Below are positions 16,636 to 25,350 of a stretch of 38,523 nucleotides of DNA, one piece after another. A program made the position numbers and the translations under genes. The stretch covers positions 1 through 38,523 of the forward strand of contig CALHQK010000103.1 in NCBI GenBank assembly GCA_938037185.1. The letters are read 5' to 3'. Below the pieces are notes generated by a model, which was given only the letters and a program-made list of their open reading frames with translations, made no database searches and had not been told where the DNA came from. Position 1 is the first letter of the stretch, and each line of letters starts with the position of its first letter. This stretch comes from an uncultured Riemerella sp. (GTDB lineage Bacteria; Bacteroidota; Bacteroidia; Flavobacteriales; Weeksellaceae).

Positions 16636-17148
16636 ATGGAAGAAAAAGTAGTTTTAATCACCCCGAATGATGAAGTTTTAGGCGTAATGAACAAGCAGGA
16701 AGCCCATGAAAAGGGAGTTCTGCATCGTGCTTTTTCTGTTTTTTTGTTTAATGAAAAGGGAGAAATGCTTCTGCAAAGAAGGGCTGATTCTAAATACCAT
16801 TCGCCCAATTTATGGACTAATGCAGTCTGCTCCCACCCGCGAGAGGGAGAATCCTATAAAGAAGCCGCTCTGAGGCGTATGCAGGAAGAGCTTGGAATTT
16901 TGGCTGACATAGAGGAAAAATTCCATTTTATTTATAAAGCTGATGTAGGGCAAGGGCTTTGGGAGCATGAGCTGGACTATGTTTTTACGGGATTTTTTGA
17001 AGGTGATTTTAACCTAAATTCGGAGGAAGTTTCGGAAGTCCGCTACATTTCCACAGAGGATTTGGACAGAGAAATGAAAGAAAAACCAGAAAATTTCACA
17101 GAATGGTTTAAAATAATACTCAACGAATACAAACAGCATTTATCATGA
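16636..17148 (+). CDS. idi: Isopentenyl-diphosphate delta-isomerase, type I
   Basis: A 170-residue Nudix-fold enzyme that interconverts isopentenyl and dimethylallyl diphosphate for isoprenoid (quinone, carotenoid, undecaprenol) synthesis. Active-site Cys65 sits in TNAVCSHPREGE. The Nudix-like helix is EAALRRMQEELGI (residues 76-88), and the acidic metal/catalytic cluster is in WEHELDYVF (Glu110, Glu112). LHRAFSVFLF (residues 29-38) is also typical. The start at 16636 is chosen because the upstream TTG lies in the promoter box. Its stop overlaps the next gene's ATG as ATGA, so the two are translationally coupled. Confidence 0.95.
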   Translation: MEEKVVLITPNDEVLGVMNKQEAHEKGVLHRAFSVFLFNEKGEMLLQRRADSKYHSPNLWTNAVCSHPREGESYKEAALRRMQEELGILADIEEKFHFIYKADVGQGLWEHELDYVFTGFFEGDFNLNSEEVSEVRYISTEDLDREMKEKPENFTEWFKIILNEYKQHLS

Positions 17149-17597
17149 AAAAATTATTGTTTAAACTTTTTTTCGCATTGGCTTTCACTTCTATTTCCCT
17201 GCACGGACAGGAGAAAATACAGCAGGTGGAATTTATTAGTTTTAGAGGAATGGCTCTTTATTCAAGACAATACACCCTCAATTCTCTAAAAAAAGAATTT
17301 AGCGCAAAACCTCTAATGGGACAAAACGAAGATCTCCCAAAGGAAATTTCGCTACCAAACACGCCCAAGAACTGGGAAGCTTTCACTAAAAAAATAAATC
17401 TGAACAAATTCAAAAAACTGAGAGATGGCCCTAGCCAACAGGCTTTTGATGGGCAGGACGAGGTCATTATCATCAAAACTGATAAAAAGACTTATAGAAA
17501 AATGAACGCCAGCGGCAACGACCATGACAGGGAAGTTTGGTACGATTTACTACAAATCATCGCAAAGGAATTTGGAAAAAAAGGCATTTATGAATAA
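17145..17597 (+). CDS. Small exported hypothetical protein, paralogue of the next gene
   Basis: 150 residues with a signal peptide (about residues 1-21, ending SLHGQ). I do not recognise a named family. The segment NWEAFTKKINLNKF (from about residue 76) and, further on, IIIKTDKKTYRKMN match NKDWEAFIDKIDLEDF and IIIKTDKKEYSKTN in the next protein in the same order and spacing, so the two genes are diverged tandem duplicates. The product is probably periplasmic. The gene overlaps idi by 4 bases and is 13 bases from its paralogue, in an apparent operon with gcvT; nothing links its function to theirs. Confidence 0.75.
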   Translation: MKKLLFKLFFALAFTSISLHGQEKIQQVEFISFRGMALYSRQYTLNSLKKEFSAKPLMGQNEDLPKEISLPNTPKNWEAFTKKINLNKFKKLRDGPSQQAFDGQDEVIIIKTDKKTYRKMNASGNDHDREVWYDLLQIIAKEFGKKGIYE

Positions 17598-17610
17598 ATA
17601 AACTATTTTT

Positions 17611-18117
17611 ATGAAAAAGTTTTTCTTCATTTTCGTTTTGTATTGGCTTCATTCTTGTAATGGAACAGAGAAAGCAATAGCCACCAGCCCAGACACTCAG
17701 AAAACCAGCATTTCTGAAAAACAAAATGCTGAGAAAATAGAAAGGATAATTTATTCTCAAATAGGAGGAGATACAGGTGGTAAAGGTGTATATTTAGTGA
17801 TAACCAAAGATTCTATTATTTATCGTCTTACAGAAGGTGTAACTGATAAAAAAACCATAACAAATTTATCATTAAACAACAATAATAAAGATTGGGAGGC
17901 GTTCATTGATAAAATTGATTTAGAGGATTTTGAAAAGGGAAAACCAAGCAAAGAACTGATAATGGATCTCCCTACCACAAAAATCATAATAAAAACTGAT
18001 AAAAAAGAATATTCTAAAACCAATATCCAAGCCAATAAAACTTGGGATCACATTACAAAACAAGTTATGGACATAAAATACTCACAATTAAATAACCATT
18101 TAAATTTAGAAAAATGA
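17611..18117 (+). CDS. Small lipoprotein, paralogue of the preceding gene
   Basis: 168 residues with a lipoprotein signal: hydrophobic leader and lipobox WLHSC (Cys16). The mature part begins with a Ser/Thr/Lys-rich linker (residues 17-45) and then a compact domain: VYLVITKDSIIYRL, DWEAFIDKIDLEDF and IIIKTDKKEYSKTN. The last two align with the preceding protein, which has a cleavable signal peptide instead of a lipobox. One copy would thus be soluble and one membrane-tethered. The function is unknown. Its stop overlaps the gcvT start as ATGA. Confidence 0.75.
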   Translation: MKKFFFIFVLYWLHSCNGTEKAIATSPDTQKTSISEKQNAEKIERIIYSQIGGDTGGKGVYLVITKDSIIYRLTEGVTDKKTITNLSLNNNNKDWEAFIDKIDLEDFEKGKPSKELIMDLPTTKIIIKTDKKEYSKTNIQANKTWDHITKQVMDIKYSQLNNHLNLEK

Positions 18118-19196
18118 AAAAAACAGCACTTTATAACAAACATGTAGAACTCGGCGCTAAAATGGTGCCTTTCGCTGGTTTTGATATGCCCGTCCAGTAT
18201 TCTGGCGTAACGGAAGAACATTTCGCTGTGAGAGAAAAAGCAGGAATGTTTGATGTATCGCACATGGGACAGTTCATCATAGAAGGCGCAGGCGCAAAAG
18301 ACCTTCTGCAATATGTAACTACCAATGACTTAAATACGCTGACTGACGGAAAAGCCCAGTATTCCTGCCTTCCGAACGGACAAGGAGGAATAGTGGATGA
18401 CCTCATCATCTACAAAATGGCGGACGAAGTATATTTCGTGGTGGTCAATGCTTCTAACATTGAAAAAGACTGGAATCATATTTCTAAATTCAATGAAAAA
18501 TTCGGAGCAAAAATGACCAATATTTCCGATGAAACTTCTCTAATCGCTATCCAAGGGCCTTTGGCAACACAGATTTTGCAAAAGCTAACCAGCACTAATC
18601 TTTCCGAAATCCCTTATTATCATTTCACTATCGGAACGGTGGACGGCGTGCAGGATGTAATCATCTCAAACACAGGCTACACAGGAAGTGGCGGATTTGA
18701 GATTTATTTTAAAAACGAAAATGCCGAACAGCTCTGGAACACCCTTACAGAAGCAGGAAAAGAGGAAGGTCTCGTGCCATGCGGGCTGGCAGCAAGAGAT
18801 ACACTGAGATTAGAAAAAGGATTCTGCCTCTATGGCAATGATATTGATGATTCTACCTCTCCACTGGAAGCTGGTCTAGGCTGGATTACGAAACTTGGAA
18901 AAGGTGATTTCGTGGATGCTGAATTTTTCAAAAAACAAAAAGAAGAAGGCGTTTCCCGCAAGTTAGTTGGTTTTGAATTACTTGAAAAAGGCGTTCCAAG
19001 ACACGACTACCCTGTGGTGGATGCTGAAGGAAATGTCATCGGAAAAGTAACTTCTGGGACATCTTCGCCAATGAAGAAAATAGGACTTGGACTGGCTTAT
19101 GTAAAAACTGAGTTTTCTAAACCAGAATCTGCTATTTTTATCCAAATAAGAAATAAAAACATTCCTGCAAAGGTGGTAAAAACGCCTTTCGTTTAA
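18114..19196 (+). CDS. gcvT: Aminomethyltransferase, glycine cleavage T protein
   Basis: A 360-residue protein that transfers the methylene group from lipoyl-bound aminomethyl on the H protein to tetrahydrofolate and releases ammonia. Recognisable are MVPFAGFDMPVQYSGV (residues 17-32), the folate-site region MFDVSHMGQF (with the conserved Asp near residue 45), the conserved GYTGSGGFEIYF, PCGLAARDTLRLEKG and the C-terminal SGTSSPMKKIGLGLAYV. Length is normal. The partner gcvP lies about 650 bases away, facing it; gcvH is not in the window. The gene is coupled to the preceding lipoprotein by overlap. Confidence 0.97.
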   Translation: MKKTALYNKHVELGAKMVPFAGFDMPVQYSGVTEEHFAVREKAGMFDVSHMGQFIIEGAGAKDLLQYVTTNDLNTLTDGKAQYSCLPNGQGGIVDDLIIYKMADEVYFVVVNASNIEKDWNHISKFNEKFGAKMTNISDETSLIAIQGPLATQILQKLTSTNLSEIPYYHFTIGTVDGVQDVIISNTGYTGSGGFEIYFKNENAEQLWNTLTEAGKEEGLVPCGLAARDTLRLEKGFCLYGNDIDDSTSPLEAGLGWITKLGKGDFVDAEFFKKQKEEGVSRKLVGFELLEKGVPRHDYPVVDAEGNVIGKVTSGTSSPMKKIGLGLAYVKTEFSKPESAIFIQIRNKNIPAKVVKTPFV

Positions 19197-19225
19197 GATT
19201 TTAATTAAATTTTTAGATTATATTT

Positions 19226-19789
19226 ATGAAAAAAACATTTGCATTTATCTTGTTGAGCATCATTTCATTAGCAAAGGCTCAGCTGACTGACATTAGATAC
19301 ATTCCTGTAATTTCTACCGATACTATTTCCACCAAGGCTAATCTTTACCCTCATGTATTGAGCAAAAACAAATTCAATCCGCTGGTTTTTGAAAACGGTT
19401 TTAAAGTCGGCGAAAGAAGAGAAGCGGTGAGACTTTGGGACAAGGATATTTTTTACCTTGAATTCACCGATAGAAAAATGAACAAAAGAGTTTTCCGACA
19501 AATGCCAGAGCTAAAGAAAAACGGAAAATTATTTGAAATCATGCTGCAAGGAGATGTTTCTTGGTACAGAAGATATTTCAGCTACAGAGCTGATACTTGG
19601 GATGCCAACTACGAACACGAAGACTATTTCGTAAAAGGCGACGAGATTGTAAACATCCCTGTAAAAGGCAGATACAAGAAAAAACTAAAAGCTCTGCTTT
19701 CTGACAAACCAGAAATCGCGAAGGAAGTAGACCAGATGGTAGGCGACAGCGATATCAGAGAAATTTTAGAGAAATACAACAGAAAATAA
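19226..19789 (+). CDS. Exported hypothetical protein (187 aa)
   Basis: A signal peptide (about residues 1-18, ending LAKA) precedes a 169-residue mature part rich in charged and aromatic residues, for example LWDKDIFYLEFTDRKMNKR, SWYRRYFSYRADTWD and YEHEDYFVKGDEIVN. The C-terminal third is helical and charged. I recognise no named domain or active-site motif. It is the last gene of the plus-strand run idi to gcvT, 29 bases after gcvT, and is closed by a strong terminator. Probably periplasmic. Confidence 0.7.
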   Translation: MKKTFAFILLSIISLAKAQLTDIRYIPVISTDTISTKANLYPHVLSKNKFNPLVFENGFKVGERREAVRLWDKDIFYLEFTDRKMNKRVFRQMPELKKNGKLFEIMLQGDVSWYRRYFSYRADTWDANYEHEDYFVKGDEIVNIPVKGRYKKKLKALLSDKPEIAKEVDQMVGDSDIREILEKYNRK

Positions 19790-19825
19790 AAAAAAGCACT
19801 TTTCAAATTTGAAAAGTGCTTTTTT
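19790..19825. terminator. Perfect bidirectional terminator between the convergent units
   Basis: A perfect 36-base palindrome: each half is 18 bases, AAAAAAGCACTTTTCAAA and its exact complement. A-tract and T-tract lie at the ends, so it can stop the plus-strand run and gcvP alike. It starts at the last base of the upstream gene's stop region. Confidence 0.9.
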
Positions 19826-19841
19826 AATGATGATTTTAAAA

Positions 19842-22697
19842 TTAGATGTATATTTCTATCGGTTCACAAGTGCAGACTAAATTCCTGTCGCCATAAGCAT
19901 CATCTACCCTTGATACCGAAGCGAAGAATTTATGCTCTCTTACCCAATCGATAGGATACGCTGCTTTCTCTCTAGTGTAAGGCTTATCCCAAGCATCAGC
20001 GATAACTACCTGTTCCGTATGCGGAGCATTTTTCAAAACATTATTTTCTCTGTCTGCTTGTCCTTCTTCTATTTCTGCGATTTCTCTTCTAATGTTGATT
20101 AAAGCCTCTGCAAAGCGGTCAAGTTCTTCTTTGCTCTCGGATTCTGTCGGTTCTATCATCAATGTTCCTGCTACAGGGAAAGACACCGTAGGAGCGTGAA
20201 AGCCGTAATCCATCAGCCTTTTCGCGATATCTCCCACTTCTATCCCAAGAGCTTTAAAAGGTCTAATATCTACAATGCATTCATGAGCTACACGCCCATT
20301 AGAATTACTGAAAAGAATAGAAAAATGGTCTTTTAATACATCTTTTAGATAATTAGCATTGAGTATTGCATATTCTGTCGATTTTTTCAAGCCTTCAGCT
20401 CCCAGCATTTTAATATAAGCATAAGAAATATTCAGCACTAAAGCCGACCCAAAAGGCGCAGAAGAAACCGCATCGATAGATTTTTCTGAACCTATTTTCA
20501 CATTCGGATTTGAAGGTAAAAATGGTACTAAATGTTCCGCTACGCAGATAGGACCAACACCAGGCCCCCCTCCTCCATGAGGAATTGCAAAGGTTTTATG
20601 CAGATTGAGATGGCATACATCCGCCCCTATTTTCCCAGGACTGGTAAAGCCTACTTGGGCATTCATATTGGCTCCATCCATATAGACCTGTCCGCCGTTA
20701 TCATGAATAAGATTAATGATATCCGTTACATCTTCATCAAAGAAACCATAAGTGGAAGGATAGGTAATCATAAATGCAGAAAGATTTTCCCTGTGTTGCT
20801 CTACTTTTGATTTCAGATCCTCAAAATCAATCTGCCCGTTCTCCAAATTCTTTACCACAACCACTTTCAGCCCAGCAATTACAGCAGAAGCAGGATTAGT
20901 CCCATGTGCCGACTGAGGAATCAACACAATATTTCTATGCCCCTCTCCTTTAGATTTTTGATATTCCCTAATGACCATAAGCCCTGTATATTCTCCCTGA
21001 GCGCCAGAGTTCGGTTGCAGCGAAGTTCCCGCAAACCCTGTAATTTCAGCCAAGTCTTTTTCTAATTCTTGGATAAGTTTATGATATCCTTTAGCCTGTT
21101 CTGCTGGAACAAATGGATGGATATTCCCCCATTCTGCCCACGAAAGCGGAAGCATTTCTGCAGCAGCGTTGAGCTTCATCGTACAAGACCCAAGAGAAAT
21201 CATAGAATGCGTAAGGGACAAGTCCTTTCTTTCCAAACGCTTCATATATCTCATCAGCTCTGTTTCCGTATGATATTTATTGAAAACTTCTTCTTTTAAT
21301 ATTTCATCTCTTCGTAAGAAATCTGCAGGAATAGTAATTTCTTCTTTCAGCTCTATTTTCAATGGAGATTTTCCTTTAAACTGAGCAAGAACATCAGCCA
21401 GTTTTTGGAGTTTTGGCAATGTGGTCGCTTCATCAATAGAAACGCTTACACAATCCTGCATAAAATAATTCAAGTTAATTTTCTCACTTTCCATTAACTT
21501 TTTCAACGCCGATTTCTCCTCTTCATTTAATCTAAATCTCACCGTATCAAAAGTTATTTCTTCTATGACCTCATAGCCGAGGGTTTTCAAACTATCTCTG
21601 AGTGCATTAGCCTTAAAATGAATCTGTTCTGTAATATATTTCAAACCTTCTGCCCCATGATAAACTGCATACATCCCAGCCATCACCGCTAAAAGAACCT
21701 GAGCCGTACAAATATTAGAAGTTGCTTTTTCTCTCTTTATATGCTGTTCCCTTGTTTGAAGAGCCATTCTCAGCGCCCTCTTGCCATACATATCTTGGGA
21801 AACCCCTATAATTCTACCTGGGATATCTCTCTTATAAGTTTCTTTACATGCAAAAAAAGCAGCATGAGGCCCGCCATAGCCCATCGGTATTCCAAATCTT
21901 TGAGATGTCCCTACAGCACAATCCGCACCTAATTCCGCAGGAGATTTTAATTTGACCAAAGCCAAAATATCACTCGCCACAACCACCTGTATATCTTTGT
22001 TTTTCAACTCTTTAATAACAGCTGCATAATCCTCTATTTTCCCTGTTTTTGCCGGATATTGGAAAAGTGCGCCAAAATAGGTTTCATCTATTTCACTAAT
22101 ATCTTCTGCAATGACAATCTCTATTCCCAAGCCTTCTGCGCGGGTTTTCAAAACAGCAATAGTCTGTGGCAGCACAGTTTCGGAAACAAAAAATTTATTA
22201 GCCTCTATCTTTTTCTGCTCTTTAGTTCTATTTGAGAAAAACATATTCATCGCCTCTGCTGCAGCCGTTCCTTCATCTAACAACGATGCATTTGCCAAAG
22301 GAAAACCAGTAAGCTCCGCTATCATGGTCTGATAATTAAGCAGCGCTTCCAACCTTCCCTGCGCTACCTCTGCCTGATAAGGCGTATATGCTGTATACCA
22401 ACTCGGATTTTCCAAAATATTCCGCTGAATAACCGCAGGGAAAATCACATCATGATATCCCCAACCTATATAGGTGTCGTACAATGAGTTTTCAGAAGCC
22501 AATGCTTTGGAATGAGAAAGCATTTCATACTCGGAAAGAGACTCTGAAATGCTTAAATCTTTTTCTAATCTGATAGATGCCGGAATGGTCTGAGAAACTA
22601 ACTCCTCAATATTAGAAACGCCTATTTTCCTAAGCATTTCATTCTTATCAGCCTCATTAAGGCTGATGTGGCGGTTCACAAACTGCTGTGTGTTCAT
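19842..22697 (-). CDS. gcvP: Glycine dehydrogenase (decarboxylating), P protein
   Basis: A 951-residue single-chain P protein that decarboxylates glycine with pyridoxal phosphate and passes the aminomethyl group to the H-protein lipoyl arm. It starts MNTQQFVNRHISLNEADKNE. The N-terminal half (to about 440) is the pseudo-subunit with YTPYQAEVAQGRLEAL and QRFGIPMGYGGPHAAFFA; the C-terminal half carries SLGSCTMKLNAAAEM, GANMNAQVG and the PLP lysine in LHKTFAIPHGGGGPG (near residue 700). Length is normal for the fused form. It stands alone, convergent with the gcvT run. The upstream stretch 22698-22902 is AT-rich and holds the terminator of the gene before it. Confidence 0.98.
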   Translation of the reverse strand: MNTQQFVNRHISLNEADKNEMLRKIGVSNIEELVSQTIPASIRLEKDLSISESLSEYEMLSHSKALASENSLYDTYIGWGYHDVIFPAVIQRNILENPSWYTAYTPYQAEVAQGRLEALLNYQTMIAELTGFPLANASLLDEGTAAAEAMNMFFSNRTKEQKKIEANKFFVSETVLPQTIAVLKTRAEGLGIEIVIAEDISEIDETYFGALFQYPAKTGKIEDYAAVIKELKNKDIQVVVASDILALVKLKSPAELGADCAVGTSQRFGIPMGYGGPHAAFFACKETYKRDIPGRIIGVSQDMYGKRALRMALQTREQHIKREKATSNICTAQVLLAVMAGMYAVYHGAEGLKYITEQIHFKANALRDSLKTLGYEVIEEITFDTVRFRLNEEEKSALKKLMESEKINLNYFMQDCVSVSIDEATTLPKLQKLADVLAQFKGKSPLKIELKEEITIPADFLRRDEILKEEVFNKYHTETELMRYMKRLERKDLSLTHSMISLGSCTMKLNAAAEMLPLSWAEWGNIHPFVPAEQAKGYHKLIQELEKDLAEITGFAGTSLQPNSGAQGEYTGLMVIREYQKSKGEGHRNIVLIPQSAHGTNPASAVIAGLKVVVVKNLENGQIDFEDLKSKVEQHRENLSAFMITYPSTYGFFDEDVTDIINLIHDNGGQVYMDGANMNAQVGFTSPGKIGADVCHLNLHKTFAIPHGGGGPGVGPICVAEHLVPFLPSNPNVKIGSEKSIDAVSSAPFGSALVLNISYAYIKMLGAEGLKKSTEYAILNANYLKDVLKDHFSILFSNSNGRVAHECIVDIRPFKALGIEVGDIAKRLMDYGFHAPTVSFPVAGTLMIEPTESESKEELDRFAEALINIRREIAEIEEGQADRENNVLKNAPHTEQVVIADAWDKPYTREKAAYPIDWVREHKFFASVSRVDDAYGDRNLVCTCEPIEIYI

Positions 22698-22802
22698 AAA
22701 AATAGAATTTATAATGTGTTAAAATTAGTTTTCGTAAAGTTATAAATTTTAAAATTATTCTACAAAAAATAAATTCTTTCTATTAAGATTTCCATTATTT
22801 AA

Positions 22803-22830
22803 TAAAAAAACAGCCATTAAAGCTGCTTTT
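22803..22830 (-). terminator. Terminator of the deoxynucleoside kinase unit
   Basis: On the minus strand AAAAGCAGC, a loop of about 7, then GCTGTTTTTTT; the stem has a one-base bulge. It lies about 75 bases after the kinase stop codon. Confidence 0.6.
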
Positions 22831-22902
22831 CTACATTTATTTAAATCTTTGAATATTTTTTTATTTCCAATTACTTTTTATTTCGGTTATTTCACTGGCG
22901 TA

Positions 22903-23517
22903 TTAGAACAGCCCATTCAGCTCGGCGTCTATTCTATCCAAAATATACCCGAAATCCTCTTTCTTTTCTACAAAATCCAAGTCATTCACATCTATAACCA
23001 GCAGTTTTCCTTCTTTGTAGCTGTCAATCCACGCTTCATATTTCTTATTGAGCCTCATGAGATAGTCTATACTTATTCCCGCTTCGTATTCTCTTCCTCG
23101 TTTTGCAATCTGTTTGGTAAGCGTAGAAATATCGGCTTTTAGGTAAATCAGCAAATCTGGTGCGGAAACAAAGGATTTCATCAAATTAAAAAGCGAAGTA
23201 TAATTACTATAATCCCTGTCGGAAAGAAGATTCATCTCATTAAGATTCTCCGCGAAAATATAGGCATCTTCATAAATCGTTCTGTCCTGAATGATATTTT
23301 TTCCGCTCTCTCTAATCTCTTTAACCTGTCTAAACCTGCTTCCCAAAAAATACATCTGCAGAGCGAAAGACCATTTGGACATATCTTGATAGAAATCATC
23401 TAAATAAGGATTATGATCCACATCTTCGAACTGAGTTTCCCAGCCGTAATGCTTGGCAAGCATGGTCGTGAGTGTAGTTTTTCCTGCGCCTATATTTCCT
23501 GTAACTGCTATATGCAT
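22903..23517 (-). CDS. Deoxynucleoside kinase
   Basis: A 204-residue kinase of the dNK/dGK/dCK family that phosphorylates deoxynucleosides for salvage. The P-loop GNIGAGKTT is at residues 7-15, QFEDVDHNPYLDDFY (about 33-47) provides substrate-binding Glu and Tyr, DRTIYEDAYIFAENL is the DRS-like motif (about 88-102), and KRGREYEAGISIDYL contains the lid arginines. The substrate is probably deoxyadenosine or deoxyguanosine, but specificity cannot be read from the sequence. It starts 5 bases after the cyclotransferase gene, so the two share a transcript. Confidence 0.9.
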   Translation of the reverse strand: MHIAVTGNIGAGKTTLTTMLAKHYGWETQFEDVDHNPYLDDFYQDMSKWSFALQMYFLGSRFRQVKEIRESGKNIIQDRTIYEDAYIFAENLNEMNLLSDRDYSNYTSLFNLMKSFVSAPDLLIYLKADISTLTKQIAKRGREYEAGISIDYLMRLNKKYEAWIDSYKEGKLLVIDVNDLDFVEKKEDFGYILDRIDAELNGLF

Positions 23518-23522
23518 AATCT

Positions 23523-24545
23523 CTATTTTATTTTTACTTCATAGATTTTGTCCCACTTCTTTCCTGTAACGAGCATATTCTCCCCTTTGAAAGCGATGCC
23601 GTTCAGCACATCATCTTCTTCTGCGATGTGTTTTTTATAGATTTCCGAGAAGTCTATTTTTGCGGCTACTTCTCCGTTTTCAGGGTTTATTTTCAGGATA
23701 TAGGGTTTCATCCATACATTGGCATAGATATATCCATCATGATATTCCAGTTCGTTTAGTTTGTCAAAAACTTCTGTGTTACTTGCCACAGAAATAGTTT
23801 TTACAATCTCTTTCGGGTTGGAAGGCGACAGGAAATAGATGTTTTTAGTTCCATCTGAAAGGATAAGGTTTTTCCCATCGTAGGTAAGCCCCCAGCCCTC
23901 GCCTATTTTATTAGGATATTGGAACTCGCCGGTGAGTTTCAGAGTGTTTTTGTCATAGATAAAACCTTTTTTGTTCTGCCAAGTGAGCTGATAGAGTTTA
24001 TCTCCCACTATGGTGCTCCCTTCGCCGAAGTATTCTTCATCCAAATCTGTTTTTGCAACGGCTTCCACAGCGCCCAATGGATACTTCAGTACGGCGGACT
24101 TCCCGTGCTGCCCGTTACTTCCATAAATCATATTTCCCTCCAGCTGGAAGCCCTGCACGAAGTTCTCCGCGTTGTGCGGGTATTCCTGTATTAGTTCATA
24201 CGAAAGCTCTTTCGCGGGATTTTTAGCAAATACATTGATTACGGCATCTACCGAGAGGTCTTCTCCTGATTTGGATTTCAGATATATGGTCACGGCATTA
24301 TCTCCTAAACTAAAAAACTGAGGGTCTATGACCAAATCGGAGGTTTCTTTGTCTCCGAAGCTGATGCTTACCGACTCTACATTATCCATCACCTCTTTCG
24401 GGAAGTTTATTTTGTCTCCGAAATGGTATCCTTTTGTTTCCATGCTGAGATTGTATTCGCTCAGCGTATCGGCTATTGCTTTGTCTTTATTACACGAAAC
24501 CAATAGGACTCCGGCTAATAAAACGCTTATGATTTTTGTCTTCAT
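23523..24545 (-). CDS. Glutaminyl-peptide cyclotransferase-like lipoprotein
   Basis: A 340-residue lipoprotein (lipobox LLVSC, Cys18). The first part of the mature chain (about residues 25-110) looks like a beta-sandwich domain. The rest is the beta-propeller glutamine cyclotransferase domain (plant/bacterial type): FVQGFQLEGNMIYGSNGQHG, GEGWGLTYDGKNLILSDGT, LNELEYHDGYIYANVW, INPENGEV and VLNGIAFKGENMLVTGKKW. The family converts N-terminal Gln to pyroglutamate on exported proteins. In Bacteroidota many type IX and lipoprotein cargos are reported to start with pyroglutamate, which fits an envelope role. It lies between the Crp/Fnr gene (63-base gap) and the kinase (5-base gap). Confidence 0.88.
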   Translation of the reverse strand: MKTKIISVLLAGVLLVSCNKDKAIADTLSEYNLSMETKGYHFGDKINFPKEVMDNVESVSISFGDKETSDLVIDPQFFSLGDNAVTIYLKSKSGEDLSVDAVINVFAKNPAKELSYELIQEYPHNAENFVQGFQLEGNMIYGSNGQHGKSAVLKYPLGAVEAVAKTDLDEEYFGEGSTIVGDKLYQLTWQNKKGFIYDKNTLKLTGEFQYPNKIGEGWGLTYDGKNLILSDGTKNIYFLSPSNPKEIVKTISVASNTEVFDKLNELEYHDGYIYANVWMKPYILKINPENGEVAAKIDFSEIYKKHIAEEDDVLNGIAFKGENMLVTGKKWDKIYEVKIK

Positions 24546-24608
24546 ATCTTATTTTGTATCTAAAAAAGTCTTCAAATTTAGTATTTTTTTGGGATTTTAG
24601 AAAAATTT

Positions 24609-25166
24609 TCAGCCATTACTTCTTATCCTGCTCAGGGTTTCCTGCGTAATCCCAAGGTAAGAAGCCACCATGCCGAGCGGCGCCCTTAGTATGATGCTGG
24701 GATTTTTCTCCATCAGGTGGTTGTATTTCTCTTTTGCGGTCATATACTGCAGGGAGGCTATCCGCTCCTGCATCTGCGTCATTAGTTTTCCCAAAACGAA
24801 TCTGCTGAACTCGGAATATTCCTTAGAAACATTCAATTCGGCTTCCAGCTTGTGATAGTCGCAGGAAACGATTACGCTCTTCTCTATCGCCTGTATGCCG
24901 TAGCGCGAGGGCTCGTCATTGTAGATGCTGTCTATCTGCGCCATGATTTTTCCTTCCGTGTAGAAATTACTAGTGATATCCCTGCCCTTTTCGTAGTAGA
25001 AAGTCCGCGTGAGGCCTTCCTCCACGAAATATATCTTTCGGTTGAGCTGTCCGCAGCCGCTTATTTCACTGCCTTCTTCGTAAAACTCTCTGATGCACTC
25101 GTTTTCAAAAAAAGTTTTAATCGCCTCGTTAATCGTCACATGCTGACTGAGATAATCTAATATCAT
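24609..25166 (-). CDS. Crp/Fnr-family transcription regulator
   Basis: 185 residues from ATG 25166. The N-terminal cyclic-nucleotide-binding-like beta-roll (about 1-115) includes GCGQLNRKIYFVEEGLTRTFYY and GKIMAQIDSIYNDEPS. It lacks the Fnr cysteine set, so an iron-sulfur sensor is unlikely. The C-terminal helix-turn-helix is short: LGMVASYLGITQETLSRIRSNG (about 164-185), with recognition helix TQETLSRIR. A longer frame runs upstream to 25376, but its 70 extra residues fall on a terminator hairpin and repeat array D and have no counterpart in the family, so I reject them. No Shine-Dalgarno site is seen. The ligand and targets are unknown. It heads a unit with the cyclotransferase and kinase genes. 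Confidence 0.9.
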   Translation of the reverse strand: MILDYLSQHVTINEAIKTFFENECIREFYEEGSEISGCGQLNRKIYFVEEGLTRTFYYEKGRDITSNFYTEGKIMAQIDSIYNDEPSRYGIQAIEKSVIVSCDYHKLEAELNVSKEYSEFSRFVLGKLMTQMQERIASLQYMTAKEKYNHLMEKNPSIILRAPLGMVASYLGITQETLSRIRSNG

Positions 25167-25191
25167 TGCTGAAATTTTGGTGCAATTTACT

Positions 25192-25223
25192 AAAAAATGC
25201 CCTGACTTTCCAGCCAAGGCATT
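25192..25223 (-). terminator. Strong intrinsic-terminator hairpin in the leader of the Crp/Fnr gene
   Basis: On the minus strand: arm AATGCCTTGGCT, tetraloop GGAA (a GNRA loop), arm AGTCAGGGCATT, then more T and AG. All 12 positions pair, two of them as G-U. It ends 29 bases before the start codon of the regulator. It could be an attenuator or the end of a short upstream transcript. Confidence 0.7.
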
Positions 25224-25350
25224 CAAACAAACAAAACCAAACGATACAACAAGCTGTCTCCCAACCGCATTCCGCCTGTATTTTTTCTCCCCGATTTTTA
25301 TTTTTTCTTCAATCACCGTTGTTATTTCGTTCCCTACAAATGATTTCTCT

